DNA of 62,101 bases from Saprospiraceae bacterium UBA2365 (GTDB lineage Bacteria; Bacteroidota; Bacteroidia; Chitinophagales; Saprospiraceae), in the NCBI GenBank assembly GCA_002344345.1, contig DDTL01000021.1:10683-72783 (forward strand), written 5' to 3'. Shown in pieces: positions 15,654 through 26,700 of the stretch. How positions within the stretch are numbered: the stretch's first letter is position 1; each line of letters begins with the position of its first letter. The notes beneath the pieces were generated by a model that was given only the letters and a program-made list of their open reading frames with translations, did not search any database and had not been told where the DNA came from. Made by a program: the position numbers and the translations under genes.

Positions 15654-18113
15654 TTAAAATGAAAGCCTCAGCCGCATCGTGAATGATCTTAAAGCCTGAG
15701 GAAAAACTCCAATCATATTGTAATAAGCTGTTTGGTCATTTACAGTATACGGATCATATGGAACCGGATCATAAGTTTCTGATTTATAACGGTAAACCCA
15801 CCCATTTGACACATATTTACTATTGATAAGGTTATTGATCTGAACATCCAGAATACTATTTGCCAACCAGGCTTTTGAAAAATGGTAACTGAGATTAACG
15901 TCCGCAAAAAAATATGGATCCAGACTTGCCTGATCATTCATGGTGTTGTCAAGATATTGTTTGCCCACGTATTTTCCTGAAACAGCCAGACTTAGCTGCT
16001 GGCCTTTCTGCATTTCATCATACTTGTTGATCAGGTGCCATCTGACCTCCCCTCCGGCAATCACTCCTGGACTGAAGGAAATGTCTGTATCGTCGTGAAT
16101 GACTTCAATCTGTCCTCCCAAATCCCAGTCATCGATGTATTCCACAAAACGGCTGATCTTGTTCCTGCTCAGTGTCAATCCAAAACCTGTTTCCACATAT
16201 TTGGAAAAACTGTATGCGAGTTCCAATTCCATGCCTGCCCGATAACTGTCCGGAACATTGATCCTCGAATAATCACCTACATCATTTAATTTGCCTGTCA
16301 GTATCAGATGATCATAATATCTCATAAAGTAAAGACCTACCGCTGTGCGGAATTGGCTGGTATGAAAAGTATAACCGGCTTCCACATTGAGCATTTTTTC
16401 CGGATCCGGGATATTTTCCAGTTCGTTTTCAGTGTAATCTTTTCTGCCTGGTTCATTGCTGGTGAAGGCAATTGAGGTATACAACCTGCTCTGATCATTG
16501 AAATCATAATTAAAACCCAATTTTGGATTTATAAAATGATGCCAATAAACATCATCCAACAAAAGATTTTTATCCGTAAGACCATTCAGCTCATACCTTA
16601 TCAAACGGTATTGAATATCTCCGAATGCTGTGAACTTGCCGAGTTTCCTCAAATATTTGAAATAAGTATCTGCGCCCAATTTATTGGCAAAATTGTCATA
16701 ATAAAGGTAATCGCCGGGTACTTTGAAACCCTGATTATTGTATACAGAATCCACCTGACCAAAGTGTTTACCATAATAATCATTGACCGAACCACCAAAA
16801 ATCCATTGGCTGTTAAGATTGGTCTGGCTAAAATCATAATTGATCCCAAAGAAATAATTGTCCAGCCACTTGCGTCTGATGAGGTCAGCCCTTTCGGTTG
16901 ATTGCCAGTTCAATCCGTAATCGGCCAGTTTTTGATTTGCCTTGAATTGTTCGTAAAATCCTATACCTCTGGTGTAAAAAGCAGCCAGATTCAGGTTGAT
17001 CTTGTTTTTCAGAGCTTTTTCCCAAAACAGTTGAATATGGTTTTGTTTATAATTATCCACTTCATTGTCATATGGGTGCATGATGGAAAAATCGTTGTCA
17101 GTTCCGGCAGAATTGAATGTTCTGAGCGTATCTTTCAGATGGTATTGTATGGGAAGTCCATACCATGCCTGATAAGTGATTTCCTGACCGCCAAAAACAT
17201 TGATCCTGAAAGTCTGTTTGTTGGAAAGCTTTGATCCTGTAAAGAAATAGGATGTCAGTGAAGCTTTTGCCCGATCGACATAACCATCAGTTCTGATCAG
17301 GGAATACCTTCCATCGAGTGTAAACTTGTCGTTGATGAGCCCCACCCCGCCTTCGGCGCTCAGTTTATACGTATTAAAGCTGCCGAATGATGAATTGACT
17401 GCAAGGTGCGGATCCAGATTTACTTTTTTGGTATTCAGGTTAATGGAAGCGCCGAATGATCCGGTTCCATGCATGGAAGTACCGATCCCCCGTTGTATCT
17501 GGATGTCATTGGTCGAAGCCATAATATCGGGAATATTTACCCAATATACTGATTGAGATTCGGGATCATTGTAGGGAATACCGTTGATATTGACATTGAC
17601 TCTTGTTGGATCTACCCCTCGAACCCGTATCCCTGTATATCCGACACCGGTGCCGGCATCAGAGCTAACGACGACAGAAGGTGTGTACTGTAAAACATAT
17701 GGAACATCCTCCAGCCTGTTGTGATTGGTCAGCTGTTCCTTGTCCATACCAGTAAACGCAAACGGGAATTTTTCTTTGGCCCAGGTTCCGTTGATCTGTA
17801 TCTGATCCAGCCCGAATGCCTGGCCTTCCAATTCAATGATAAAGCTCTTGTCTTTGTCAAGAAAAAAAATCTCTTCATAATCTTTAAATCCCAGAAAAGT
17901 TACCTTGATCAGGTACTCATCTGTAGGTACATTTTCCATCAGAAACTGTCCCTTTTCATCGGTTACAGCCATGTAATCGGTTCCATCCAGAAAAACTGAA
18001 GCAAAATGCAACGGATTCATATCCTGATCAGTGACAATACCTGAGATCTTATTTTGGGTGATCCCTTCAAAAAAGCTGAACAAAAGAATAGAAACGAACA
18101 ATATTTTTCTCAT
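15654..18113 (-). CDS. TonB-dependent receptor, probably for thiamin (TPP-riboswitch controlled)
   Basis: An 819-residue outer-membrane receptor. Order: signal peptide (1-19), CarboxypepD_reg-like domain (about 22-98), plug (about 115-235, with GYTGIRVRGVDPTRVNVNI and IQIQRGIGTSMHGTGSFGA), then a 22-strand barrel ending RSFTMRLRLSF. The plug resembles iron-siderophore receptors by sequence. A TPP aptamer with its own promoter lies 75 nt upstream, which argues for thiamin or a precursor as substrate. In Bacteroidota such receptors often precede pnuT; no PnuT is present here. Expression should fall when thiamin pyrophosphate is plentiful. Confidence 0.92.
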   Translation of the reverse strand: MRKILFVSILLFSFFEGITQNKISGIVTDQDMNPLHFASVFLDGTDYMAVTDEKGQFLMENVPTDEYLIKVTFLGFKDYEEIFFLDKDKSFIIELEGQAFGLDQIQINGTWAKEKFPFAFTGMDKEQLTNHNRLEDVPYVLQYTPSVVVSSDAGTGVGYTGIRVRGVDPTRVNVNINGIPYNDPESQSVYWVNIPDIMASTNDIQIQRGIGTSMHGTGSFGASINLNTKKVNLDPHLAVNSSFGSFNTYKLSAEGGVGLINDKFTLDGRYSLIRTDGYVDRAKASLTSYFFTGSKLSNKQTFRINVFGGQEITYQAWYGLPIQYHLKDTLRTFNSAGTDNDFSIMHPYDNEVDNYKQNHIQLFWEKALKNKINLNLAAFYTRGIGFYEQFKANQKLADYGLNWQSTERADLIRRKWLDNYFFGINYDFSQTNLNSQWIFGGSVNDYYGKHFGQVDSVYNNQGFKVPGDYLYYDNFANKLGADTYFKYLRKLGKFTAFGDIQYRLIRYELNGLTDKNLLLDDVYWHHFINPKLGFNYDFNDQSRLYTSIAFTSNEPGRKDYTENELENIPDPEKMLNVEAGYTFHTSQFRTAVGLYFMRYYDHLILTGKLNDVGDYSRINVPDSYRAGMELELAYSFSKYVETGFGLTLSRNKISRFVEYIDDWDLGGQIEVIHDDTDISFSPGVIAGGEVRWHLINKYDEMQKGQQLSLAVSGKYVGKQYLDNTMNDQASLDPYFFADVNLSYHFSKAWLANSILDVQINNLINSKYVSNGWVYRYKSETYDPVPYDPYTVNDQTAYYNMIGVFPQALRSFTMRLRLSF

Positions 18114-18188
18114 ATCAATGCATTCATTAAATTAATAATACAATTTACCGAACATCAAAAGGAGGAAAAATATTGCAGAAAGTGATCA

Positions 18189-18261
18189 CATTTCCCTATC
18201 CGGAATTACCCGGCCAGGTTCGATGGGTATGATCTCAGCCGCCAATACAGCACCCCAAATG
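18189..18261 (-). promoter_or_regulatory. TPP riboswitch (THI element)
   Basis: The minus strand reads GGGGTGC, then GGCTGAGATCATACCC, then GAACCTGGCCGGGTAATTCC, then GGATAGGGA. These are, in order, the conserved blocks of the thiamin pyrophosphate aptamer (GGGGTGC..CTGAGA..ATACCC..GAACCTGAT..GTAGGGA type). CATTT and AAATG at the two ends close helix P1. It lies in the leader of the TonB receptor gene. No strong terminator hairpin follows, so control may act on translation. Confidence 0.93.
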
Positions 18262-18266
18262 ATGCA

Positions 18267-18297
18267 CAAAGATATTCTTTTTTTAATGAAATGCAAA
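18267..18297 (-). promoter_or_regulatory. Promoter of the TPP-riboswitch transcript
   Basis: On the minus strand TTTG (18294-18297), 19 bp, then TATCTTTG (18267-18274) match the Bacteroidota promoter consensus. The expected start of transcription falls at about the first base of aptamer helix P1, so the two predictions support each other. Confidence 0.85.
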
Positions 18298-18463
18298 TTA
18301 TTGCATGATGATATGATGTTCACAAAACCCGGAAGACCTGGTTGAGTACAAAATCAGAGATTTCAACATTTGGTTTATTTTATAACACTCAGTCCCCGGC
18401 CCTCTTTTTCTACTTCGCTGTTTAGCCCAGACCATTTCAGAATCGGATCCAATGGATAAGAAC

Positions 18464-18976
18464 TTACAAAAACCTGTCAACAGCCTGGATGGCGGTTCCA
18501 ATTCTTTTATGATAGTCACTGCCTTCAATCACTATGAATTTTTTACCGTAATTCAGTAATTCTTCCATATACAGCTCAAAAAGTTCATGCCTGTTGTGCG
18601 GATTTTCTCTGAGCGGATCCGGCACCCAGGGAATATCCGGGTAGCATAATAAATAAAAGTCATAATACCTGTTTTCAATGAGTCTGAGAATTCTTGCATC
18701 TACTTTCCCGTATTTTACCTCAGACCATATCTTGATCGTAATCAGATCTGTGTCACAAAACAACATACTTATATCTGAATTCAGAAAAGCATCTTCAGTA
18801 GCAATCTGTCTCTTTGCAATATTATACAGATCGTGATAATTATAGGGTCGCTCAAGTTCATTTAGATAAGCCCTGGCTTCTTCTTCAGTGTTAGCTTGTC
18901 CGAAGTGTTCAGAAAGTTTTTTGGCCAGAATGCTTTTTCCTGTGGATTCAGGACCAGTGATGACGATTTTTTTCAC
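18464..18976 (-). CDS. NadR-like AAA ATPase / kinase (AAA_28)
   Basis: A 170-residue P-loop protein. Walker A is GPESTGKS at residues 8-15. Downstream phrases (EEARAYLNEL, CDTDLITIKIWSE, CYPDIPWVPDPLR) match the ribosylnicotinamide-kinase-like domain of NadR. Such stand-alone domains in Bacteroidota are often next to PnuC-type transporters and may phosphorylate a vitamin on entry. Here it lies 24 bp after porT, in the ubiE-porT operon, and directly before the thiamin-type receptor. Nicotinamide riboside is the family substrate; a thiamin-related one is speculation from context. Confidence 0.8.
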   Translation of the reverse strand: MKKIVITGPESTGKSILAKKLSEHFGQANTEEEARAYLNELERPYNYHDLYNIAKRQIATEDAFLNSDISMLFCDTDLITIKIWSEVKYGKVDARILRLIENRYYDFYLLCYPDIPWVPDPLRENPHNRHELFELYMEELLNYGKKFIVIEGSDYHKRIGTAIQAVDRFL

Positions 18977-19000
18977 TAAATTGCTGCTATGCTGCTTTGA

Positions 19001-19708
19001 TCAACCTTCGAAATGGAAACTGAGTGTAAAAACATGGGTCAACACCTTCTCGAGTACTTTGGATTCTTCCAGTTGTTGGTCATAAAGCAATACATTGCCT
19101 ATGCCGGTGGAAACTTTGATCTCGGGAGAAAACACAAAATATGGAAAGAAAAACTGAATGCCGGTTCCCAGTTCAAACTGAAAATCGTGTGGGGAAATCT
19201 TCACCAAAAGCTGATTGTTCCTGGCTCTGGAATTGCTGTTGACATCGTAAGTGTATTTAACACCAGTCAATGCGAATAGCCTCATATCCCTGTATGGCTC
19301 AGATTTGTACCTGATCAGGAAAGGCGCTTCAATGAGCACTGATTCGATCCTTTTATAGGTGGGTTCTATAAAATTGTCGGAAGCTATATAACTGATGCGT
19401 CTGTTGGCAAAAGAAAAGCCAGGCAGCAATCTGAAGTCAAAATTATGGTTGATCCTGAGATTAACCACCATCTGAACATGCATTCCCAAACCTTTGGCCG
19501 GTTCTGTGATAACTATGCTGTCAGATTCGACGAAATAACTTGAACGGTCCAGCAAAAAATTATTGTTGTTGAAGCCAAGGGAAATGCCAAAATAATAAGG
19601 TTTTTGCTTATGGTACAAAAAATTGAACATCGCACGGTTATAATTCTGACCAAAGGCTGAGCACGTCAAAAAAATGCTTGCTAAAAGAATAATGAAATAT
19701 CGGATCAT
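19001..19708 (-). CDS. porT: Type IX secretion system protein PorT
   Basis: A 235-residue outer-membrane beta-barrel protein with signal peptide (MIRYFIILLASIFLTCSAFGQ). The N-terminal block with FNFLYHKQKPYYFGISLGFN, the later LRINHNFDFRLLPGFSFANR and the C-terminal strand FTLSFHFEG fit PorT/SprT, a component of the T9SS. Location after ubiE, overlapping it by 4 bp, is the gene order I know for porT in many Bacteroidota. The large T9SS substrates in this window need such a system. Confidence 0.85.
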   Translation of the reverse strand: MIRYFIILLASIFLTCSAFGQNYNRAMFNFLYHKQKPYYFGISLGFNNNNFLLDRSSYFVESDSIVITEPAKGLGMHVQMVVNLRINHNFDFRLLPGFSFANRRISYIASDNFIEPTYKRIESVLIEAPFLIRYKSEPYRDMRLFALTGVKYTYDVNSNSRARNNQLLVKISPHDFQFELGTGIQFFFPYFVFSPEIKVSTGIGNVLLYDQQLEESKVLEKVLTHVFTLSFHFEG

Positions 19709-20442
19709 TTTTTACCAGTATAAATTGTACAAATACCAAACGTCATCGGATAGAACTTATTTGAATGAAAGCCTGCTTTTTCCATGATAGACACAAATTT
19801 CTCAAAATCAGGAAAAGCCTGAACAGATTCAAACAGATAGGAATAAGCTTTATGATCTTTGGATGTAAAACGCCCTATTCTGGGTAAAACATATTTAAAA
19901 TAAGTATTGAATATTGTTTTAAAGGGAAAAATCCTCGGTTTGGAAAACTCAAGAATGAAGACTGAACCACCATGTTTGAGTACCCGGAACATTTCCTCCA
20001 GGCCCTTATCCAGATTTTCAAAATTTCGGACTCCAAAAGCAACCATGATGGCATCAAAAGAATCCCGTTCAAAATCCAGATTTTCAGAATCACCATACCG
20101 GAAAGTTACCTGTTGGCTAATTCCCATTTTCCCGGCTTTTTCCATTGCAATTTCAAGCATGCCCTCTGAAATATCCACCCCGGTGATGCTTGTTGCAGGC
20201 ATTTTTTTCGCAGCGGTAAATGCCAGATCACCTGTTCCCGTAGCAATATCCAATAAATTATGAGGACTTATAGCTGATATCATACGGACGGTTTTACGAC
20301 GCCACAACCTGTCTATGCCAAGGGACAATAAGTGATTGAGGAAATCATATTTGCGGGCGATTTTATTGAACATCGAAGCCACCTGTATTTTTTTGGTTTG
20401 TTCGGAATTGTAGGGTGTAACAGAGTCTTTTTCATTAGCCAT
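19705..20442 (-). CDS. ubiE: Demethylmenaquinone methyltransferase UbiE/MenG
   Basis: A 245-residue SAM-dependent methyltransferase. Signature blocks are IARKYDFLNHLLSLGIDRLWRR (shown in part), the SAM motif LLDIATGTGDLA, VAFGVRNFENLDKGLEEM, and the second UbiE signature VFILEFSKP. It makes the last methylation of menaquinone, the usual quinone in Bacteroidota. It is the first gene of the ubiE-porT-ATPase operon, with a strong promoter at 20457-20487. Confidence 0.96.
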   Translation of the reverse strand: MANEKDSVTPYNSEQTKKIQVASMFNKIARKYDFLNHLLSLGIDRLWRRKTVRMISAISPHNLLDIATGTGDLAFTAAKKMPATSITGVDISEGMLEIAMEKAGKMGISQQVTFRYGDSENLDFERDSFDAIMVAFGVRNFENLDKGLEEMFRVLKHGGSVFILEFSKPRIFPFKTIFNTYFKYVLPRIGRFTSKDHKAYSYLFESVQAFPDFEKFVSIMEKAGFHSNKFYPMTFGICTIYTGKK

Positions 20443-20456
20443 ATTAAAAATTTGCG

Positions 20457-20487
20457 CAAAGATATACCTTCTGAATATTATTACAAA
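20457..20487 (-). promoter_or_regulatory. Promoter of the ubiE-porT operon
   Basis: On the minus strand TTTG (20484-20487), 19 bp, then TATCTTTG (20457-20464). It is a complete match to the Bacteroidota consensus, about 15 bp before the ubiE start. Confidence 0.8.
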
Positions 20488-20644
20488 ATATTTCCATTTT
20501 TGCTGACTTTTAATGACATACCAACAGACAGGCAGCGTCAGACAAAAATGATTTATCTTTAAAGAATACTATAGATTTGTACTTTTGAAATGAGTGTGCA
20601 ACCGATTGTCAAAAAAATCATTTTTTTCAGAAAGCGGGAATAAA

Positions 20645-20677
20645 TTGTTAGTTAATTGTTAAGATTTTATATTTTTG
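20645..20677 (+). promoter_or_regulatory. Promoter of the large T9SS protein gene
   Basis: TTG (20645-20647), 22 bp, then TATTTTTG (20670-20677); a second TTG lies at 20656. A further -7-like TACTTTTG is at 20580-20587. The leader to the ATG is about 95 nt. Confidence 0.6.
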
Positions 20678-20775
20678 TTGGATCACTGAACCTAAAAACT
20701 GTTAAAGCTCACACAAAAACTTAAAAATTGTGTTTTGAGCTCAGTTTTTTATTCTTTCAATACAAAAACTGTAAC

Positions 20776-23700
20776 ATGAAGTATTTTAGATTTCCCCTGG
20801 TCGCCCTGGCATTGATCATTTTCTCATCTTTAAATGTGCTGGCTGTACCATTCAGACATGATGCCGGAAAGATTGAAAAAAAAGGTTTGATGCTATTGCC
20901 ACCCAGAATTTCAGGTATGGTTTGGGTGGACACAGATGGCAATGGCCAGCAAGGTGGTGGTGAACCAGGACAAAATGGTGTCACAGTGGAATTGTTGAAT
21001 TCAGGGGGCAGTCTTCTATTCACTGATGTCACTTCTGCTGGTGGTTTATATGCATTTGAAGACCTGGCTCCAGGAGATTATTATGTACATTTTATATTAC
21101 CTGCTACTGGTAACTGGTCATTCACAGATCCATATCAGGGGCCTGTGACTATTAATAGCGATGCTGATCAGGGAACCGGACAAACAACTCTGTTAAGTTT
21201 AGGTGCAGCAATGGATATGACTCATATCGATGCCGGTATATACCTTTTGAGTCCTATTGGAGATCGGGTCTGGCATGATGAAAATGCCGATGGCATACAG
21301 AATGCTGGAGAACCAGGTATAGGAGGAGCCACTGTCACACTGGAAGGTTTTGATGGCGCACTCAATCCTGTTACTTTTACCGTGTTTACAGATGGTACAG
21401 GCAATTATGAATTCTCAGATGTTCCTCCCGGAAGCTATCATATTACTTTTTCACTTCCAGCCGGATATGATGAATTTACATTTGTTGATGAAGGAGGAAA
21501 TGATAATCTGGACTCTGATGCCGATCCTGGAACCGGTGAAACCGGCAACTTCACGGTTGAAAGTGATGACGCTCAAGACCAATGGGATGCAGGATTTTTT
21601 ATTTATGCCAATATCGGTGATCTGGTATGGCACGATCTAAACGGAAACGGTATCCAGGACGGCGAACCAGGCATCAGTGGAGCATCTGTTACGTTGAGTG
21701 GTACAGACGGCGGTGGAAATCCAGTCAATAGAAATGAAGTGACCAATGGAGCAGGCAACTTCAACTTTGATGAAGTCGTTCCTGGAAATTATAGATTAAC
21801 ATTTGCGCTGGCGGGGGGATATGATGCTATAACTTTACAGGATGAAGGAGCGGATGATGAAGATTCTGATCCCAATCCTGGTACAGGGCAGACCATATTC
21901 TTTGATGTTGTGAGCGATGAAGATCAGGATATCTGGGATGCCGGTATGTATCAATATGCTACGATCGGAGATTTCGTTTGGCAAGATATGAACGGAAACG
22001 GTGTTCAGGATGGTGGTGAACCCGGCATAGGAGGTGTTTCCATCTCCTGGACAAGGGCATCAGATGGTTTGATGGGAAATACAGTTTCTGATGGTGCAGG
22101 TTTTTATGAATTTGATGACCTTAAACCTGATACATATACCCTCGATTTCAGTCAACCTGGCTATATCATTACTGCACAGGACATGACGGGCGACGATAAT
22201 GACAGTGATGCCAATGAATTGACCGGACAAACTGACCCATATACCGTAATGTCAAACGAAACCATCAATCACGTAGATGCTGGATTTTTCAGATATGGAC
22301 TTATCGGCAATTATTGCTGGAGAGATCAGAATACGGACGGCATACAGGATGGTGGAGAGCCTAACTTATCAGATGTGGTTGTTCGGTTAACTGGTGTAAC
22401 AGGTGCAGGTGTGCCGATCACTCCATTGACTGAGGTAACAGATGGTGGTGGTTTTTATACCTTTTCCGATCTGGCACCAGGTTCTTACACTGTTGAATTT
22501 GTGGAACCACCTACCTTTAATACGACCATAAGACAGGCAGGAGCTGACGCAACTGTTGACAGTGACGGACCATTTTCAGATCCGGTAACGCTGATTTCCG
22601 CACAACAGGATGTCACAATAGACTGTGGTTTTTATGTTGAACCACCGGCTGATTGTAACCAGGATACATATCCCAACTGTCAGACTGCCGAACAAAATGT
22701 ACTTTGTAATATATATGAGATCAATGAATTTTGCACGAATATGTTGCCTCAATTCACCAATTATGGACCGATATGCGGAACCAGCGGATCTGCTTATCAA
22801 AATCCAAGCTGGTTCGCATTTATGGCAGCAGATTATACAGTAAGTCTGATCATTCATGCGACAAACTGTGTGGTTCAATCAGGTGATTTAGGGGTACAAT
22901 TCGCTATCTATACAGATTGTACGGAAGATGAATGGGTTGTCTGCGAAGCGATCCCATGTCTGACACCCGGAGATTTGACGGTCACTTCCAGCAATTTCGA
23001 ACCCGGGCAGGTTTATTATCTGGTGATCGATGGTTGCAATTCAACACAATGTACCTACTGGATAGAAATTGTTGAAGGAGGAGGAAGTTATCAGATGACA
23101 GATCCAACAGGGATTTCAAATTTTGAATTTCCTGACAATCAGATCTGTCTGGATGTTCCGGTAGAGTTCACCCTTGATGGTTGCGATGATGCAGATTCAT
23201 ATATATGGACCATCGATGGTACCCAAACGGGAATTTCAGACCAACAAACCATCACATTGAGCTTTGATACACCAGGTACTTACGAATTGTGTGGCCAAGG
23301 TACAAGCCCATGTGATGATTCAACCATTGAATGTATCACGATCACTGCGTACGAACTGCCTGATCAGGTGCTGGATCCTGAAAGTGTATGTGAAAACGTA
23401 CTGGCTGATGGTTATACACCCAACCTATGGGAAGGACCTGCCATCACTGAAGCCGGTGTACAGGAAATCTCACTGACAAATGAATTCGGTTGCATATATG
23501 ATCAGACCATTGAAATCACAGCATTGGAAATTGAAGAAGCTGAGGTGGATACTTTTGCCTGTCAGGGTGATCTGATCGATTATTATGGAAATGTATTCTC
23601 TGATGATATTTTGGGTCAGATCATCACCATTCCTGGCGGCTCAGCCAATGGTTGTGACAAGCTGGTAGATTTTCAGCTAACCTATCTGGATGTTCAGTTT

Positions 23701-26700
23701 TTTAACATGGTAGGTCCTGAATGCATTGGAGACGCCCAATTTGTTCTAAGACTCGAAGATATCATCCTCAAACCAGAAGATATGACCAGTGTGGCAGTTC
23801 AGTGGAATGTTGGAGGCATACCTATCGGAGGATTATTGACCACGCCACCCTATGCGATTACAGTAACTGAAGAAGGTTTGTATTCTGCCACTGTCATCCT
23901 GAACAAAAACGGTTTGGTCTGTGATATAGTTCTTGAACAAAGCGTTCAAATTGATTTTGATGATCTGTTGCCGGATACACCAGTTCCAACAGGCTGGACA
24001 CTGGATTATTGCAACAATACGGGTGAAGAAGTGATGTATTCTGTCTTTACCAATCCTTTGAATCAATATCAATGGACTTATCCTGCAGATGTAGCCTCTG
24101 CAGATTTTGATCCGTTGACCGGTATATTATTTATAGACTGGACCGGAAGTAACGGAGGACAAGTATGCGTCAGGGCAACCAATACGTGTGGCATCTCAGA
24201 CTGGCATTGTGAAAATGTGGTCATCAACAGCGGACCGAGCTCAATATTCGTATTACCTGATACGATCTGTATGACTGATCCTGCTCTGATCCAATATACA
24301 GGAAATGCTTCTGAAAATGCAACCTATACATGGAATTTCAGTGGTGGTCTGGATGTTTCCGGCACCAATGATCTTGGAGCTGGTCCCTACAATATCGAAT
24401 GGGATCAATCTGGTGAAAAACTGGTGACCTTGTATATAGTGGAAACAAATGGCTGTGAATCAGTATTATCTACCGGAACCGTAATGGTGGAACAGCCTCT
24501 TGCAGATCCTGTTGTTTCATGCTCTTCCAATCAGACCCAAATCGTTTTCAGTTGGTTTGATGTTCCAAATTCTGCAGGATACAACATTGAACTGGTTTCA
24601 GGAACCAGCGGCACGCTGAATGGAAATGCATATACTGTAACAGGGTTGAATCCATTGGATGAAGTCAGTATCATCGTTTTTGCACTTTCAGACGGAAAAT
24701 GCCCCACAACTTCTGATACCATCACCTGTGCAGCGCTGGATTGCCCCAATGTTTCATTAAACATCATGGCGGCAGATACATCAGTCTGCTATTTGCCGGG
24801 AATGGCTCCATTTGTTTTGGGGCATGTGTTGAATTCCCCTGGCAATGGTACGAAGACCTGGTCAGGCCCCGGCATCATCAATCCAACTACAGGTGTATTT
24901 GATCCGAATGTAGCAGGCATTGGTACCCACCAGATCGTTTTAAGCTATTTCCTGGATGATTGCACTTTCAATGATCAGGCATTGATCCATGTTTATGCCA
25001 TCCCTACATCAACTTTCACTACATCTGAGGATTCGATCTGCAACGACCAGAATCTTGTGATCAATTATACGGGAAATGCACCTTCAGGCAATCCAACCTG
25101 GTCATTTGATTCACCTACAAATGTAACAGGTTCAGGACTGGGACAACATATACTTGAATGGGACGATGATGGTTGGAAAACAATTACATTGCAGGTTGAA
25201 CAAAACGGTTGTGTATCAAATTTGCAGACACGAACTGTTTTTGTAGAAGAACGTGTACCTGATATCACTATTGCATGTCCCTTAACCTCAACAGAAAGTG
25301 TCACTTTCAGTTGGGATACCAATCCACAACTGGGTAGCTATATTATATATATTGACGGTGTTCAGGTAGGTAATCAATTTACCGGAACATGGACAGTGAA
25401 CGGTTTATCTCAAGGACAACAGGTCAATATCAATGTCATTGGTGTGAATGATGGTGTTTGTCCGAATCCGATTGGTTCAGGATCCTGTGTAGCTCAGGAT
25501 TGTCCGGTGTTTAATGTTTCATTTACACATGACAATACACCTATTTGTCTGACAACCAATGTACAGCCAAGACAATTGGTTGCCCAGCTGACAGGAGCAA
25601 CTACAAATGGGACAACCACCTGGTCAGGACCCGGTGTGAACGCATCCGGATTGTTTAATCCGGCAACAGCAGGCGTAGGCACACATACCATCACTTACAG
25701 GTATGCAGAAGGTGCTTGCAATATTATAAGAACATTGACGGTCACCGTGTTGGCACAGCCAACCGCTCAATTCAGTCTGAGTACAGACAGGATCTGTATA
25801 ACAGATGAGATCCGAATGACTTTGAACAATTTCAATTCAGCATATACTTACGATTGGGATGCTTCAGGTGCAGACATTCAGATTGTATCCCCAACGGTGT
25901 TTGACCTTAGTTGGGATGCTCCCGGTAGTTATCAGCTTTCTCTGGTCGTTGCCAACAGTATATGTGAAACTGCTCCATATTTACAAACAATAGTTGTAGA
26001 GCCTGAGCTTGTAGCTCCGATCCTTTCCTGCAATCCGGCTAATACTACTACTGATCAGGTATCATTTACATGGAATCCGGTAGATTGCGCCGATTCTTAT
26101 GAGATTTGGGTAGATGGCAACTTATTTACAACAACGCAAGGAACAAGTGTCACCATCACAGGACTTGATCCTGAACAGACTATCAATGCAGAATTAAGGG
26201 TCATCAGCAATTGCCTTTGTCCGGGAGTTTCAAGTTTCATAACCTGTGAAGCAGATGCTTGCGAAGCATTGGAACTTACCATAAATGGTTTACCAGAAGA
26301 TTATTGTGCCAACCTGCTTCCTGCCAGTATAAACCTCAGCCCGGCAATCATAGGAACTACAGGTGGAACGATCACCTGGTCCGGCACCGGTATCAACAGC
26401 AATGGCGTGATCAACACGACCAATCTGACACCAGGGGAATATGTTTACACGGTGAATTATAACCTTGTAAATTGCAATTACGATCACTCAGATGCTCTGA
26501 CCATTTATCCTGCAGTGAATTTCAATGTTCAGGCAACGGATCCTGCATGTCATGATATGACGGATGGTTCTCTTATTTTGGGTGTCAGCAGTGGTGTTGA
26601 GCCGTATACCATCACTGTAAACGGAGAAAATACAGACAGACTGACCATTCCGGGATTATTGCCAGGCTCATATACCGTCAATATCGTAGATGACAACGGT

